From assembly GCA_025916675.1 (NCBI GenBank), contig CP098402.1:739205-803204 (forward strand): 64,000 nucleotides of DNA. Reading direction: 5' to 3'. Below are positions 39,376 through 47,781 of the stretch, one piece after another. Below the pieces are notes generated by a model. That model saw only the letters and a list, made by a program, of their open reading frames with translations. It had not been told where the DNA came from and made no database searches. The stretch comes from Phycisphaera sp. (lineage in GTDB: Bacteria; Planctomycetota; Phycisphaerae; Phycisphaerales; UBA1924). Each line of letters opens with the position of its first letter. Within the stretch, counting starts at the first letter, position 1. The position numbers and the translations under genes are program-made.

Positions 39376-40014
39376 TTAGAACTCCGCCCCCGCGAGCCAC
39401 TCGCTCGGCAACGCCCCGAGCGCCTGGGCGATGGCCAGCAGGCTCTCCAGGCTCGGCAGGTGCGCCCCCCGTTCGATGCTGCTGAGCTGGCTCACGCTCA
39501 CGCCCGAGGCCTCGCTCAGGTCCTTGAGCGTCCAGTCCCGCGCCGAACGGGTGAGCCTGATCTGCCGGCCGAGCGCCGCGCGCAGCTTGTCCTGCGGGCG
39601 GACGCCCAGGGAGTACTCGGCGGCCGCTTGGGCCAGGACCCGTTTGAGTTCGGCCGGCTCGAACGGCTTGGTGACGTAGTCGAACACCTGCTTCTTGAAC
39701 GTCTGCCGCATCGAGTCCATCGTGGGGTGGCCCGTGATGACGATCACGCACAGGCGCTCCCACCGGGTTCTCAGTTCGGCCAGCACGTCCTCGCCGCGGA
39801 TCTTGCCCATGTTGATGTCCAGGAGCACGACCTCGGGTAGCTGCGCTTCGCACGCTTCGTACAACCCGGCGGGCGTCGCCACGGCCCGCACCTCGTGCCC
39901 GCCGTCGGCGAGCAGGCCGGCGAGGTACTCCCGGAAGTCGGCGTCGTCGTCGAGCGCGACGATGCTCAGGCTCGGGGGCGCGGGCGGTGGTGGGGGCTGG
40001 TCGGGCGTGGCCAT
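39376..40014 (-). CDS. Response regulator with XRE-type DNA-binding domain
   Basis: 212 residues. The N-terminal 14 residues are Pro-rich. A receiver domain follows: acidic pocket ALDDDADF, phospho-acceptor Asp in VVLLDINMG, Thr in VIVITGHP and Lys in FDYVTKPFEP. The C-terminal domain is an XRE/Cro helix-turn-helix (LGRQIRLTRSARDWTLKDLSEASGVSVSQLSSIERG, given here as one region at about 147-182). REC joined to XRE is much less common than REC-OmpR or REC-LuxR. There is no histidine kinase beside it. It is 93 bases downstream of tig on the same strand, but a terminator lies between. Confidence 0.85.
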   Translation of the reverse strand: MATPDQPPPPPAPPSLSIVALDDDADFREYLAGLLADGGHEVRAVATPAGLYEACEAQLPEVVLLDINMGKIRGEDVLAELRTRWERLCVIVITGHPTMDSMRQTFKKQVFDYVTKPFEPAELKRVLAQAAAEYSLGVRPQDKLRAALGRQIRLTRSARDWTLKDLSEASGVSVSQLSSIERGAHLPSLESLLAIAQALGALPSEWLAGAEF

Positions 40015-40044
40015 GGCACGAGGGTAGATCGGTCAGCCGACGAA

Positions 40045-40073
40045 AAAGAAGCCGCGTGCTTCCACACGCGGCT
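40045..40073 (-). terminator. Intrinsic terminator of tig
   Basis: AGCCGCGTG and CACGCGGCT (40050-40058, 40065-40073) pair across 6 bases. On the minus strand they are followed by TCTTTTTC. Confidence 0.8.
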
Positions 40074-40107
40074 CGTTCGGATCAGTCTAGGGCGGGAAAC
40101 TCGCGGA

Positions 40108-41478
40108 TCAGGCCGTCGCCTCGACGTCCTTCTCGTTGTAGTCCTCGGCCTTCACGTCGGTGACCTTGGCCTTCTCGACGATGGCGTCCAGGGTCTTGTG
40201 CTCGCGGATCTGGAGGAAGATGCTCTGGATGCGGCCGCCCTGGACCAGCTCCTGGAACAACTGCTCGGGGCGGGCACCGCGCTCGAAGGCCATCTCGGCC
40301 ACGCGCTGGCGGGCCTCGTTCTCGGAGACCTGCACGTCCATGTCCTCGGCCACGCGGTTGAGGATGAAGAACAGCTTCAGGTTCTGCCGGGCCTCGGCGG
40401 CCGACGCGGCCCGGAGCTGGCCGATGTGGCTCTCGATCTCCATCTCGTCCATGCCGCGGTACATCAGCTCCATACGCCGACGCTCCATCGCGCGGCCGGC
40501 CTGCTGGGCGGTCAAACGCTCGGGAAGCTCGAAGTCGACCTTCTCCAACAGGTACTTGGCCACCTGCTGGCGGACGGCGGTCGCCTGCTGCACCTTGGTG
40601 CGTTGCTCCAGGCGCTCGCGCAGGCGGCCCTTGAGCTCGTCCTCGTTCTCCAGGCCGAAGCGGGTGAGCAGCTCGGCACGGTCGAGCGGGACGATCTTGT
40701 CGATCGCGGTCACCTCGAAGGTGATCGTCAGGTCCTTCTCGCGGATGGCCTCGACCTCGTGCTGCTCGGGGCCCTTGGCCTTGATGGTCTTCGTCTCGCC
40801 GACCTTCGGCAGGCCGAGTTGCTTGCCCAGGTCGTCGACCATGACGCCCAGCACCATGCCCTGGCCCCCATCGGGGGGCGTCTGCACGACCGCGCCCTCG
40901 ATGTTGTAATGCTCGGTGCCCTCGGCGTCGATCATCTTGGCGTTGCCGGTCAGGTAGTCGCCCTTCTCGCTGCTGTCGTGGCTCTCCAGCGTGCCCTCGT
41001 TGAGGCAGATCTTGGTGAGCTCCTCCTCGACGCGCTCGTCGGATACCTCGATCATGGGCCGCTTGAGCTCGAGCCCCTCGAGCTTGGGCAGGTCGAACTC
41101 GGGCTGGACTTCGACGTCGAGCCCGAACTTCAGGTCCTTGCCCTGCTCGAGCTCGATGTCGCCCATCTGCGTCCCGAAGGGGTCGCCGATGACCTTGAGC
41201 TCGCTCTTCTCGATCGCCTGCTGATAGGCCTCGGCCACGATCTGGTTGCGGGCCTCGTTCTTGATGTTCGAGCCGAATCGCTTCTCGACCAGCGCCTTGG
41301 GAGCGCGGCCGCGGCGGAAGCCGGGCAACTCGGCCTCTTCCAGGATCGTGTCGACCGACGTGCGCAGGCGATCGTCGACCGTCGAGGCGGCCACCTCGAT
41401 CTCCAACCGCTTGCGGCTGGGACCACTGTCGGTGACGGTGTAGTTCTTCAAGATGTCCGCTTGTGCGGTGTCGGCCAT
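40108..41478 (-). CDS. tig: Trigger factor
   Basis: 456 residues, the usual size. Trigger factor is a ribosome-bound chaperone with prolyl isomerase activity. The ribosome-binding loop is PGFRRGRAPK (family GFRxGxxP), near residue 54. An FKBP-like middle domain follows at about 165-260, with the stretch GMVLGVMVDDLGKQL. The long helical C-terminal arms include RERLEQRTKVQQATAVRQQ. The partner clpP/clpX genes usually found next to tig are not here. The start has no strong ribosome site but is supported by homology. Confidence 0.94.
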   Translation of the reverse strand: MADTAQADILKNYTVTDSGPSRKRLEIEVAASTVDDRLRTSVDTILEEAELPGFRRGRAPKALVEKRFGSNIKNEARNQIVAEAYQQAIEKSELKVIGDPFGTQMGDIELEQGKDLKFGLDVEVQPEFDLPKLEGLELKRPMIEVSDERVEEELTKICLNEGTLESHDSSEKGDYLTGNAKMIDAEGTEHYNIEGAVVQTPPDGGQGMVLGVMVDDLGKQLGLPKVGETKTIKAKGPEQHEVEAIREKDLTITFEVTAIDKIVPLDRAELLTRFGLENEDELKGRLRERLEQRTKVQQATAVRQQVAKYLLEKVDFELPERLTAQQAGRAMERRRMELMYRGMDEMEIESHIGQLRAASAAEARQNLKLFFILNRVAEDMDVQVSENEARQRVAEMAFERGARPEQLFQELVQGGRIQSIFLQIREHKTLDAIVEKAKVTDVKAEDYNEKDVEATA

Positions 41479-41900
41479 GATGGGGCTCCGAGAGACCAGG
41501 TCGTGCTGATTCGGGTGTGATTCGCCATCACGATCCGCCGAATCGGCGGAGCGCGAAGGGGAGTATAGCGACCGCGGGAAGGCCCGCAGTGTTCAAACCC
41601 GTTGTCCGAGGCCGCGACCCGTCCAAATTCGGCATAATTTTTGTACCCCGACTTGCCCGCGTCGGCCGGGGCATCCCCGCGATGCCCGATGCGGAACCCC
41701 CTGATGGCCAGATCCGACAAACCGGCCCTGGCGTCCAATGGAGGCCGTTGGCGGGCACAAACCGGAGAATCGGGCGCCAATCGGCCGGCGACGGGCGTTG
41801 CGGAACGAGGGATCCCAGCGTGCGAGTATTCCGCATGGCCGCCGCCGAACACACGCGGACGGCCACACCAAACACGTTCCCCCGAAGGAGGACACCCGCC
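41479..41900. other. Divergent intergenic region between tig and the fasciclin gene
   Basis: 420 bases that must hold both promoters. An AT-rich patch (GGCATAATTTTTGTACC, about 41631-41647) is the most promoter-like part. A GGAAC at 41802 with GTATT at 41826 was considered as an ECF-type promoter but the spacing is too long. No gene is seen. Confidence 0.35.
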
Positions 41901-42923
41901 ATGACTCGCACTACCGCTCGCAAGACTTCCGCTCTGACTATCGCCGCTGTTGCTGGTCTCGCCACAGCCGCGCTCGCGATGGGCACCAACGGCAACAAGA
42001 CCGGCCAGTCCGGATCGTGCCAGGCCGCCCAGACGGCGTGCGGCTCGAACGACCAGGACGCGCAGGGCGCAGTCACGATGGTGGCGTTGGACTCGCACGC
42101 CGCCGAGGGCACGATCGTCGAGGTCGCGTCCGAGGCCGGCCAGTTTAACACCCTGCTGGCCGCCGCCAAGGCCGCGGGCCTAGCCGGGGCGCTGGGCAGC
42201 AGCGGCCCGTTCACCGTGTTCGCCCCGACCGATGAGGCGTTCGCCAAGCTGGGCCAGAACACCATCAACGACCTGCTCAAGCCAGAGAACAAGCAGAAGC
42301 TGGCCAGCATCCTGTCCTATCACGTCGTCAGCGGTGAACTGCCGGCCAAGAAGGTCATCGGCAGCAACGACGCCACCACCCTCAACGGCCAGCGCATCGA
42401 CTTCAAGGCGACGAGCAAGGGGGCCTACGTCGACAACGCTCGCATCATCGCCACCGACATCGACGCCAGCAACGGCGTGATCCACGTCATCGACAGCGTG
42501 ATCATGCCGCAGAGCAAGAATCTGGTGGAGATCGCTACGAGCGACGGCCGCTTCAGCATCCTGGCCAAGGCCATCGAGGCCGCGGGCCTGGTCGACGCCG
42601 TCACCGGCGACGCCCCGCTGACCGTGTTCGCGCCCACCGACGCGGCGTTCCAGAAGCTTCCCGCCGGCACGCTCGAGCATCTCCTCAAGCCAGAAAACCG
42701 CGACACGCTGGTCAACATCCTGACCTACCACGTCGTCTCGGGCCGCGTGTACGCCCGTGACGCGGTAGGCGCCCAGCGAGCCACCTCACTTCAGGGGGGG
42801 CAGGTTCGTGTTGGTATCGACAACGGCCGCCTGACCATCAACGACGCGAATGTCGTCAACAGCGATATTGAGGCCAGCAACGGCGTGATCCACGTCATCG
42901 ACACGGTGATCCTGCCCGACTGA
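41901..42923 (+). CDS. Secreted protein with two fasciclin (FAS1) domains
   Basis: 340 residues from the ATG at 41901, with a strong AAGGAGG at 41885-41891. The signal peptide is SALTIAAVAGLATAALA. Two FAS1 domains follow. In the first, GPFTVFAPTDEAFAKL and LSYHVVSGELPAKKV are the H1 and YH motifs. In the second they are APLTVFAPTDAAFQKL and LTYHVVSGRVYARDA. Both end with SNGVIHVID(S/T)VI(M/L)P. FAS1 domains mediate adhesion. A 60-residue Gly/Ser/Gln linker with two Cys precedes them. It is monocistronic with a hairpin downstream. Confidence 0.92.
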   Translation: MTRTTARKTSALTIAAVAGLATAALAMGTNGNKTGQSGSCQAAQTACGSNDQDAQGAVTMVALDSHAAEGTIVEVASEAGQFNTLLAAAKAAGLAGALGSSGPFTVFAPTDEAFAKLGQNTINDLLKPENKQKLASILSYHVVSGELPAKKVIGSNDATTLNGQRIDFKATSKGAYVDNARIIATDIDASNGVIHVIDSVIMPQSKNLVEIATSDGRFSILAKAIEAAGLVDAVTGDAPLTVFAPTDAAFQKLPAGTLEHLLKPENRDTLVNILTYHVVSGRVYARDAVGAQRATSLQGGQVRVGIDNGRLTINDANVVNSDIEASNGVIHVIDTVILPD

Positions 42924-43004
42924 TCCATCTCTCTCTTCTGGTCCAATTGGATGCGGCGTCCCCAAGGAATGTCGCATTCCAATACCCCCACCCGCCGTGC
43001 GGCG

Positions 43005-43023
43005 AAAGCCCGCGGCGGGCTTT
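43005..43023 (+). terminator. Hairpin after the fasciclin gene
   Basis: AAAGCCCG and CGGGCTTT pair across CGG, followed by ACG only. A second small hairpin, GGAATG-TCG-CATTCC, lies just upstream at 42965-42979. Confidence 0.5.
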
Positions 43024-43078
43024 ACGTATCTCGGAAGCCCCACCTTGGTTTTGCCTTCGGTCGGGGAACACTCGGCCT

Positions 43079-43837
43079 ATGTTCAACGTGATGGAACTCG
43101 TTCGTGATGATGTTGGTGCGCTGGTCCTGACCGAGTCGGGATCGCTGCAACTGCGCTGGATCGTGTGCGTCGGCCGAAACTATGCGGCCCATGCCAAGGA
43201 GATGGCCGCAGCGCAGGCCGCCACGAAGCCCTCTGGCAACGCCGAGCATCCGACCATCTTCGCCAAGAGCCCCGCCTCGGTCATACTGCACGAGGACGAG
43301 ATCGCCATCCCCCGATGCTGCCTCGACGAGGCCACCGGCGGGCCGCAGGTCGACTACGAGGGTGAGCTTGCCGTCATTATCGGCACGCCCGCGCGCGACG
43401 TGGCCCATGATGAAGCCCTCGACCACGTGCTGGGCTACTGCTGCGCCAACGACGTCTCGGCCCGCTGGTGGCAGAAGCACGGGGCCGGCGGCCAGTTCGT
43501 GCGCGGCAAGAGCTTCGATACCTTCTGCCCCTTAGGCCCCCAGGTCATCCCCGCCAGCCGCGTCAGCGACCCGGCCACCCTCACCCTCACGACTCGCCTG
43601 AACGGCGAGGTGGTGCAACAGACCTCGACGGCCGACATGGTCTACACCGTCGCCGACATCATCCACCGCCTCAGCCAGGGCGCGACGCTGCCGGCGGGCA
43701 CGGTGATCCTCACCGGCACCCCCTCGGGCGTGGGCGCGGCCCGCACCCCGCCGCGATACCTCGAGGCTGGTGATCTCGTGGAAGTCGAGATCGACCGCAT
43801 CGGCACGCTGCGCAATCGTGTGACGCTGGCGGGGTAA
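43079..43837 (+). CDS. Fumarylacetoacetate hydrolase family protein
   Basis: 252 residues from the ATG at 43079 (MFNVMELVRD). The FAH family holds hydrolases and decarboxylases of 2-oxo acids such as acylpyruvate. WIVCVGRNYAAHAKEM is the N-terminal signature. PTIFAKSPASVILHEDEI follows. The metal-binding acidic residues are in QVDYEGELAVIIG and CCANDVSARWWQ, and the family ending TGTPSGVGAARTPPRYLEAGD is present. The short length is closer to the acylpyruvase (FAHD1/YcgM) branch than to true fumarylacetoacetase. The substrate cannot be set from sequence. Confidence 0.88.
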   Translation: MFNVMELVRDDVGALVLTESGSLQLRWIVCVGRNYAAHAKEMAAAQAATKPSGNAEHPTIFAKSPASVILHEDEIAIPRCCLDEATGGPQVDYEGELAVIIGTPARDVAHDEALDHVLGYCCANDVSARWWQKHGAGGQFVRGKSFDTFCPLGPQVIPASRVSDPATLTLTTRLNGEVVQQTSTADMVYTVADIIHRLSQGATLPAGTVILTGTPSGVGAARTPPRYLEAGDLVEVEIDRIGTLRNRVTLAG

Positions 43838-43853
43838 GGATGGCAGCGTGCCC

Positions 43854-44681
43854 TCAGCACCCAGTCTGGAACTGGTTGAAGAACGCCAGGAAGTCGAAGA
43901 TGTCCAGTCGTCCGTCGTAGAACACGTCCGCACGCACGTCGCCCGCGTCGAACAGCGTCTGGAACTCCAGGAAGTCGAAGACCGTCAGGTCGCCATCACC
44001 GTCGAGATCGGCTGCGCACGAGAGCAGCCACGTGAATTCCCGTGCGATTGTTCCAGAGGTTGCTCCCCAGTTGTCCCACTGCTGGCCGTTGACTAGGACC
44101 CTTCCGTCACCCGAGATCATCGCTGCGGCAGGACCTCCATCCTCGAACGTCCTTGTAACAAAGGAGCTAATCCCAGGCACAAGAATGTCGCCGTAGTCAG
44201 GTATGAGCCATTCAGATGCAGCATCGATGAACCCCGCGCCAGCAACGGAAGGGTGCGTCGGCTGGGGCGCACGAAGATTCGGCAGCGGCAGCTCCAGCTC
44301 CACCACCGCCTCCAGCCCCAGCAGATCCAGGTACCGGTCCGACGCCTGATCCAACTCGGCCATCTGGAAGTGCAGCTTGCCACCGCGGACCACGTGCGAT
44401 TCCAGCTCGGTCAGGATCGCGTCTTCCAACGCGGGCTGGAACAGGTCGAGCGACCGCACGATCACCAGCTCAAAAGAGCCCGATTGCAACTCATCGAGGA
44501 AGTCGTCCTGACGCACCGTCACCGTCGTCTCGTCCTGCAAGCCTAGATCGATGATCGCGCCCGTGAAGTACGGGAACTCCAAGTCGCCGAAGCGGCCGAA
44601 CAAGATGCGCTCCGCCGACGCTAGCGGCGCCCACGCTAGCACGGCGACCGCCACCATCCCGAACACCCAGGCACGTCCCAT
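43854..44681 (-). CDS. Secreted protein with C-terminal GC-type dockerin
   Basis: 275 residues from the ATG at 44681 (MGRAWVFGM), with GGAAGG upstream and a signal peptide ending ASA. The frame is open upstream through array D to 44921, but the signal peptide fixes the start. The middle (residues about 25-200) has no recognised family; it includes FELVIVRSLDLFQPALEDAIL and GGKLHFQMAELDQASD, reminiscent of a GATase-like or ThuA-like Rossmann fold. The C-terminal dockerin pair is DLDGDGDLTVFDFLEFQTLF and VFYDGRLDIFDFLAFFNQFQTGC, with one metal ligand position changed in the second hand. Confidence 0.7.
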   Translation of the reverse strand: MGRAWVFGMVAVAVLAWAPLASAERILFGRFGDLEFPYFTGAIIDLGLQDETTVTVRQDDFLDELQSGSFELVIVRSLDLFQPALEDAILTELESHVVRGGKLHFQMAELDQASDRYLDLLGLEAVVELELPLPNLRAPQPTHPSVAGAGFIDAASEWLIPDYGDILVPGISSFVTRTFEDGGPAAAMISGDGRVLVNGQQWDNWGATSGTIAREFTWLLSCAADLDGDGDLTVFDFLEFQTLFDAGDVRADVFYDGRLDIFDFLAFFNQFQTGC

Positions 44682-44772
44682 ATCAGCCACCTTCCGATGC
44701 ACGCTCCCCGTGGTCCGTACACGCGCCCGGGCCGGGGCGTTGCGGCCCGCTCCGGGCGATGGAGTCCTCCCA
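44682..44772. other. Leader between dockerin gene and array D
   Basis: GC-rich, with no motif recognised beyond the ribosome site of the minus-strand gene. Confidence 0.3.
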
Positions 44773-44877
44773 GCGGGCACCGAGACGAGTTCAGTGGGCA
44801 CTGAGGTCTTCTCAGTGGGCACGGATGTCTTCTCAGTGGGCACTGACACGAGCTCAGTGGACACTGAGACGACCGCC
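44773..44877. repeat. Array D: five 21-base units
   Basis: Units start at 44773, 44794, 44815, 44836 and 44857. Each begins with GTGGGCAC or a close variant (GCGGGCAC, GTGGACAC), and units 1-4 end with TTCA or CTCA. The near-palindrome TCAGTGGGCACTGA therefore spans the unit junctions, and a weaker TGA...TCA dyad lies midway. Translated in one minus frame this gives a repeated SVPTE heptad, in frame with but upstream of the dockerin gene start. Confidence 0.88.
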
Positions 44878-45188
44878 GATCCCCGCTGGGAGGCCCGCAG
44901 GGGCGAAGTCCCGATCATCATGCGAACACGGCCTTCCCGGGCTCACCCCACCGCCCGACGAGCGCGAACCGGTGTCGCGGTGGGCGCTCGGGAGCACGGG
45001 CTGCCCAATAGGAACTCCCGCGACCAAAGTCGCGATCTGCCTACGCCCGGGGCCTGAACCGATTCCTATAATGTCACGCCTGCCGAGCGCTGGGGCCGAT
45101 GGATCGCCCTATGCGGAGCACCCGTAGCCATAGTTCCATGGGGGACGCCGCGGAGGCTGGCCATGTCCTTGAGGAGGGCGCCCCGGCA
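44878..45188. other. Non-coding region before mreB
   Basis: About 310 bases. It contains TTCCTATAATGTCACG (45061-45076), whose CCTATAATG resembles a -10 element for mreB, but no clear -35 element was found. GAGGAGG at 45171-45177 is the likely ribosome site of mreB. Confidence 0.35.
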
Positions 45189-46262
45189 GTGCGGTATCTC
45201 GATCGTGTTACAAGTCTGTTCAGTGTCGACATGGGCATCGACCTCGGCACGTGCAACACCCTCGTCGCCGTCCGCGGCCAGGGCATCGTGCTCAACGAGC
45301 CCAGCGTGGTCGCCGTGCGCAAGGGCACCAACGAGGTCCTCAAGAACGGCCAGGCCGTCGGCTGGATGGCCAAGGAGATGCTCGGTAAGACGCCCGGCTC
45401 GATCGCGGCGGTGCGGCCTCTGAAAGACGGCGTCATCAGCGACTTCCAGATCACCGAGGCCATGCTGGGCTACTTCATCAACAAGGTGAACAAGCTGACC
45501 CGCAACTGGGGCTTCATCGGCCCGCGCGTCGTCATCAGCGTGCCCAGTGGTATTACCGCCGTCGAGAAGCGGGCCGTCTTCGATAGCGCCGAGCACGCGG
45601 GTGCGCGGCGGACGTACCTGCTCGAAGAGCCCGTGGCTGCCGCCATCGGCGCTGGGCTGCCCGTGGCCGAGCCGACGGCGAGCATGATCGTCGACATCGG
45701 CGGCGGCACGACCGAGGTGGCCGTCATGTCGCTGGCCGACATCGCCGTGTGCGAGAGCGTGCGCGTGGCCGGCGACGACATGGACGAGGCCATCATCAAC
45801 CACATGCGCCGCACGTACAACCTGATGATCGGCGAGCAGACCGCCGAGCGGATCAAGATCGAGCTGGGCTCGGCGGCCCCTGTGGGTGGGAGTGGCGGCG
45901 AAGAGGGCACCATCGAGGTGCGCGGCCGCGACATGATTAGCGGCCTGCCCCGCAAGGCCACCATCACCAGCGAGGAGATCCGCGAGGCCCTCAGCGAGCC
46001 CATCGGCCAGATCATCGAGACCGTGACCCGCACGCTCGAGAAGGTCGAGCCCGAACTGGCCGCCGACCTGGTCGAGAACGGCATCATGCTCGCCGGCGGC
46101 GGGGCGTTGCTCCGCGGTTTGCCCGAGGTGCTCCGCAAGGCGACCGGGCTCGAGTGCATCCTGGCCGACGATCCGCTGACCTGCGTGGCCCGGGGCACGG
46201 CGATCTACCTCGAGCACATCGAGGAGTGGAAGGCCACCCTCGAGAACGACATCGACGTCTGA
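45189..46262 (+). CDS. mreB: Rod-shape determining actin homologue MreB
   Basis: 357 residues from a GTG at 45189, 11 bases after GAGGAGG; the frame extends to an ATG at 45099, but that adds 30 unconserved residues. MreB polymerises under the membrane and directs lateral wall synthesis. The actin-fold motifs are visible: phosphate 1 in DMGIDLGTCNTLVAV, phosphate 2 in MIVDIGGGTTEVAVMSL, connect/adenosine in MLAGGGALLRGLPEVL, and the MreB-specific EEPVAAAIGAGLPV. mreC follows after 39 bases. Its presence fits recent evidence that planctomycetes have peptidoglycan. Confidence 0.94.
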   Translation: MRYLDRVTSLFSVDMGIDLGTCNTLVAVRGQGIVLNEPSVVAVRKGTNEVLKNGQAVGWMAKEMLGKTPGSIAAVRPLKDGVISDFQITEAMLGYFINKVNKLTRNWGFIGPRVVISVPSGITAVEKRAVFDSAEHAGARRTYLLEEPVAAAIGAGLPVAEPTASMIVDIGGGTTEVAVMSLADIAVCESVRVAGDDMDEAIINHMRRTYNLMIGEQTAERIKIELGSAAPVGGSGGEEGTIEVRGRDMISGLPRKATITSEEIREALSEPIGQIIETVTRTLEKVEPELAADLVENGIMLAGGGALLRGLPEVLRKATGLECILADDPLTCVARGTAIYLEHIEEWKATLENDIDV

Positions 46263-46301
46263 TCGGGCCGACCTCCCTGGGGCGACTTTTCTGGGACGAC
46301 A

Positions 46302-47204
46302 TTGGCCGGACCACTCTCCAAACGACCGAGCGCCCGAACGCTGCTGCGTGCCACGCTGGTGGCGCTGTTCTTGCTCTCGGTCGTGCCCATGCGTTTCACG
46401 CGGTGGACCACCGGCTTTTCCGACGTCGCCGTCACGGTGTCGGCGCCGGTGAGCAACGCCGTGCGCTGGGTGGCCGACCCGCTGACGCGGCCCTTCCGCC
46501 GCGGCGCGGACCCCGCGCTGGCCGAGCAGTACCTGCAGGAGCTGGAGGTCTCGCGTCAGCGGGCCCTCGACATGGAATTGAAGGTGCGTGAGCTGCAGCG
46601 GCGCGTCGAAGAGTTGCAGCGTGGCGCCGCCATGACGCCCGAGCTGGGCGTCCGCCAGATCGCCGCCCCGGTCATCGGCCGGTTCACCGAGGCGTCCAGC
46701 TCTGCCCTCCAGGTCCGCGCCGGCGGCGGGCGGGGCGTGGTCGAAAACGCGGTGGCCGTCGTCGAGGGCCTGCAGCTCCTCGGCAGGGTCGAGCGCGTCA
46801 CCAGCGCCTGGTGCGTGGTGCGTCCCATCACCGACAAGGCGGCCGGCGGCCTGATGGCGCTCGTGATGACCGGCGAGCAGTTGGACAGCGGGATCACGTG
46901 CCGGCTCGAGCCGATCGGTGGCGGCTTGCTGCGTGGCCCCGCGACGTGGGAGTGGAACGAAGCGCAAGCCGGCCCGATCGAGATCGCCGTCGGCATGACC
47001 GTTCGGCTGCGCGACGACACGTGGCCGCGCAGCGCCCAGATGCTCATCGTGGGCGAGGTTACCGCCGTCGATCCGGCGCCCGACGAGCCCACGCGCACCA
47101 TTGTGACCGTGACGCCCACCGTCACGCTGCAGCGCGTCAGCGAGGTCGTGCTCCGTGTGCCGATCGATCCCCAAACCGAGCCGAACGAGGATGGCACGCC
47201 ATGA
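46302..47204 (+). CDS. mreC: Rod-shape determining protein MreC
   Basis: 300 residues from a TTG at 46302; no ATG or clear ribosome site precedes the first conserved part, so the start is uncertain. It has one N-terminal membrane segment (LLRATLVALFLLSVVPM), a coiled coil at about residues 68-105 (YLQELEVSRQRALDMELKVREL), then the two beta-barrel domains with VIGRFTEASSSALQVRAG and GLQLLGRVERV. MreC scaffolds the elongasome. The stop overlaps the mreD start (ATGA), so the two are coupled. Confidence 0.85.
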   Translation: MAGPLSKRPSARTLLRATLVALFLLSVVPMRFTRWTTGFSDVAVTVSAPVSNAVRWVADPLTRPFRRGADPALAEQYLQELEVSRQRALDMELKVRELQRRVEELQRGAAMTPELGVRQIAAPVIGRFTEASSSALQVRAGGGRGVVENAVAVVEGLQLLGRVERVTSAWCVVRPITDKAAGGLMALVMTGEQLDSGITCRLEPIGGGLLRGPATWEWNEAQAGPIEIAVGMTVRLRDDTWPRSAQMLIVGEVTAVDPAPDEPTRTIVTVTPTVTLQRVSEVVLRVPIDPQTEPNEDGTP

Positions 47205-47761
47205 ACTGGCCCGTGTTTGCCATCTTCGCCTACCTCTTGCTCGGGTTGGAACGCGGCCTGCGCGACGCGCTGGCCATTGGCCCGATCCAGCCCAGCTTCC
47301 TGCTGGCCTTTGGCGCGTACATCGCGCTGAGCGCCCCGCCCATGCACGCCGTGTGGGCCTGCCTCGTGCTCGGGCTCACGCTCGACCTCACGGGCGGCTG
47401 GCCCATGCTCGGCAATTCGGCCCAGCCGCTCATCGGTCCATACGCATTGGGCGGCGTGCTGATGGCCCAGGTCATCCTGACGCTTCGTGGCAAGCTCGTG
47501 CGCCACCACTTGGCCACGCTCTCGGTGCTCACGTTCTTTGGGGTCATCGCGGCCCAGATCGTCGTCGTCGCCCTGCTGAGCATCCAGAAGCTCACCGGCG
47601 AACCGCTCGCTTTTGAGCCCGGACGGGAGTTGCTCGTACGCCTCGGCTCAGCCGGCTACACCGCGGTGCTGGCCGTGCCGCTGGGGCTGCTGCTCATCGC
47701 CGCCGCGCCACTGCTTGGCTTTGCGAACAACAGCCCCCGCGCCTGGCAGCGACGGACATAG
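47201..47761 (+). CDS. mreD: Rod-shape determining protein MreD
   Basis: 186 residues from the ATG at 47201, inside the 4-base ATGA overlap with mreC. It has five to six membrane helices with small loops (LDLTGGWPMLGNSAQPLIGPYALGG is the central conserved stretch, at about 66-90). MreD is poorly conserved, so position after mreC carries much of the assignment. The gene ends 20 bases before the next one. Confidence 0.8.
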   Translation: MNWPVFAIFAYLLLGLERGLRDALAIGPIQPSFLLAFGAYIALSAPPMHAVWACLVLGLTLDLTGGWPMLGNSAQPLIGPYALGGVLMAQVILTLRGKLVRHHLATLSVLTFFGVIAAQIVVVALLSIQKLTGEPLAFEPGRELLVRLGSAGYTAVLAVPLGLLLIAAAPLLGFANNSPRAWQRRT

Positions 47762-47781
47762 CAGACGCGTAACGTGACGCC

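Noticed and set aside
41802-41830. ECF-sigma promoter before the fasciclin gene
   Set aside because: GGAAC and GTATT are present but 19 bases apart, longer than the usual 16-17.
44681-44921. N-terminal extension of the dockerin protein through array D
   Set aside because: The frame is open, but the ribosome site and signal peptide mark the start at 44681.
45066-47174. 702-codon open frame antisense to mreB and mreC
   Set aside because: Shadow of high-GC third positions; composition is His/Arg/Ala/Asp-rich and mreB is certain on the other strand.
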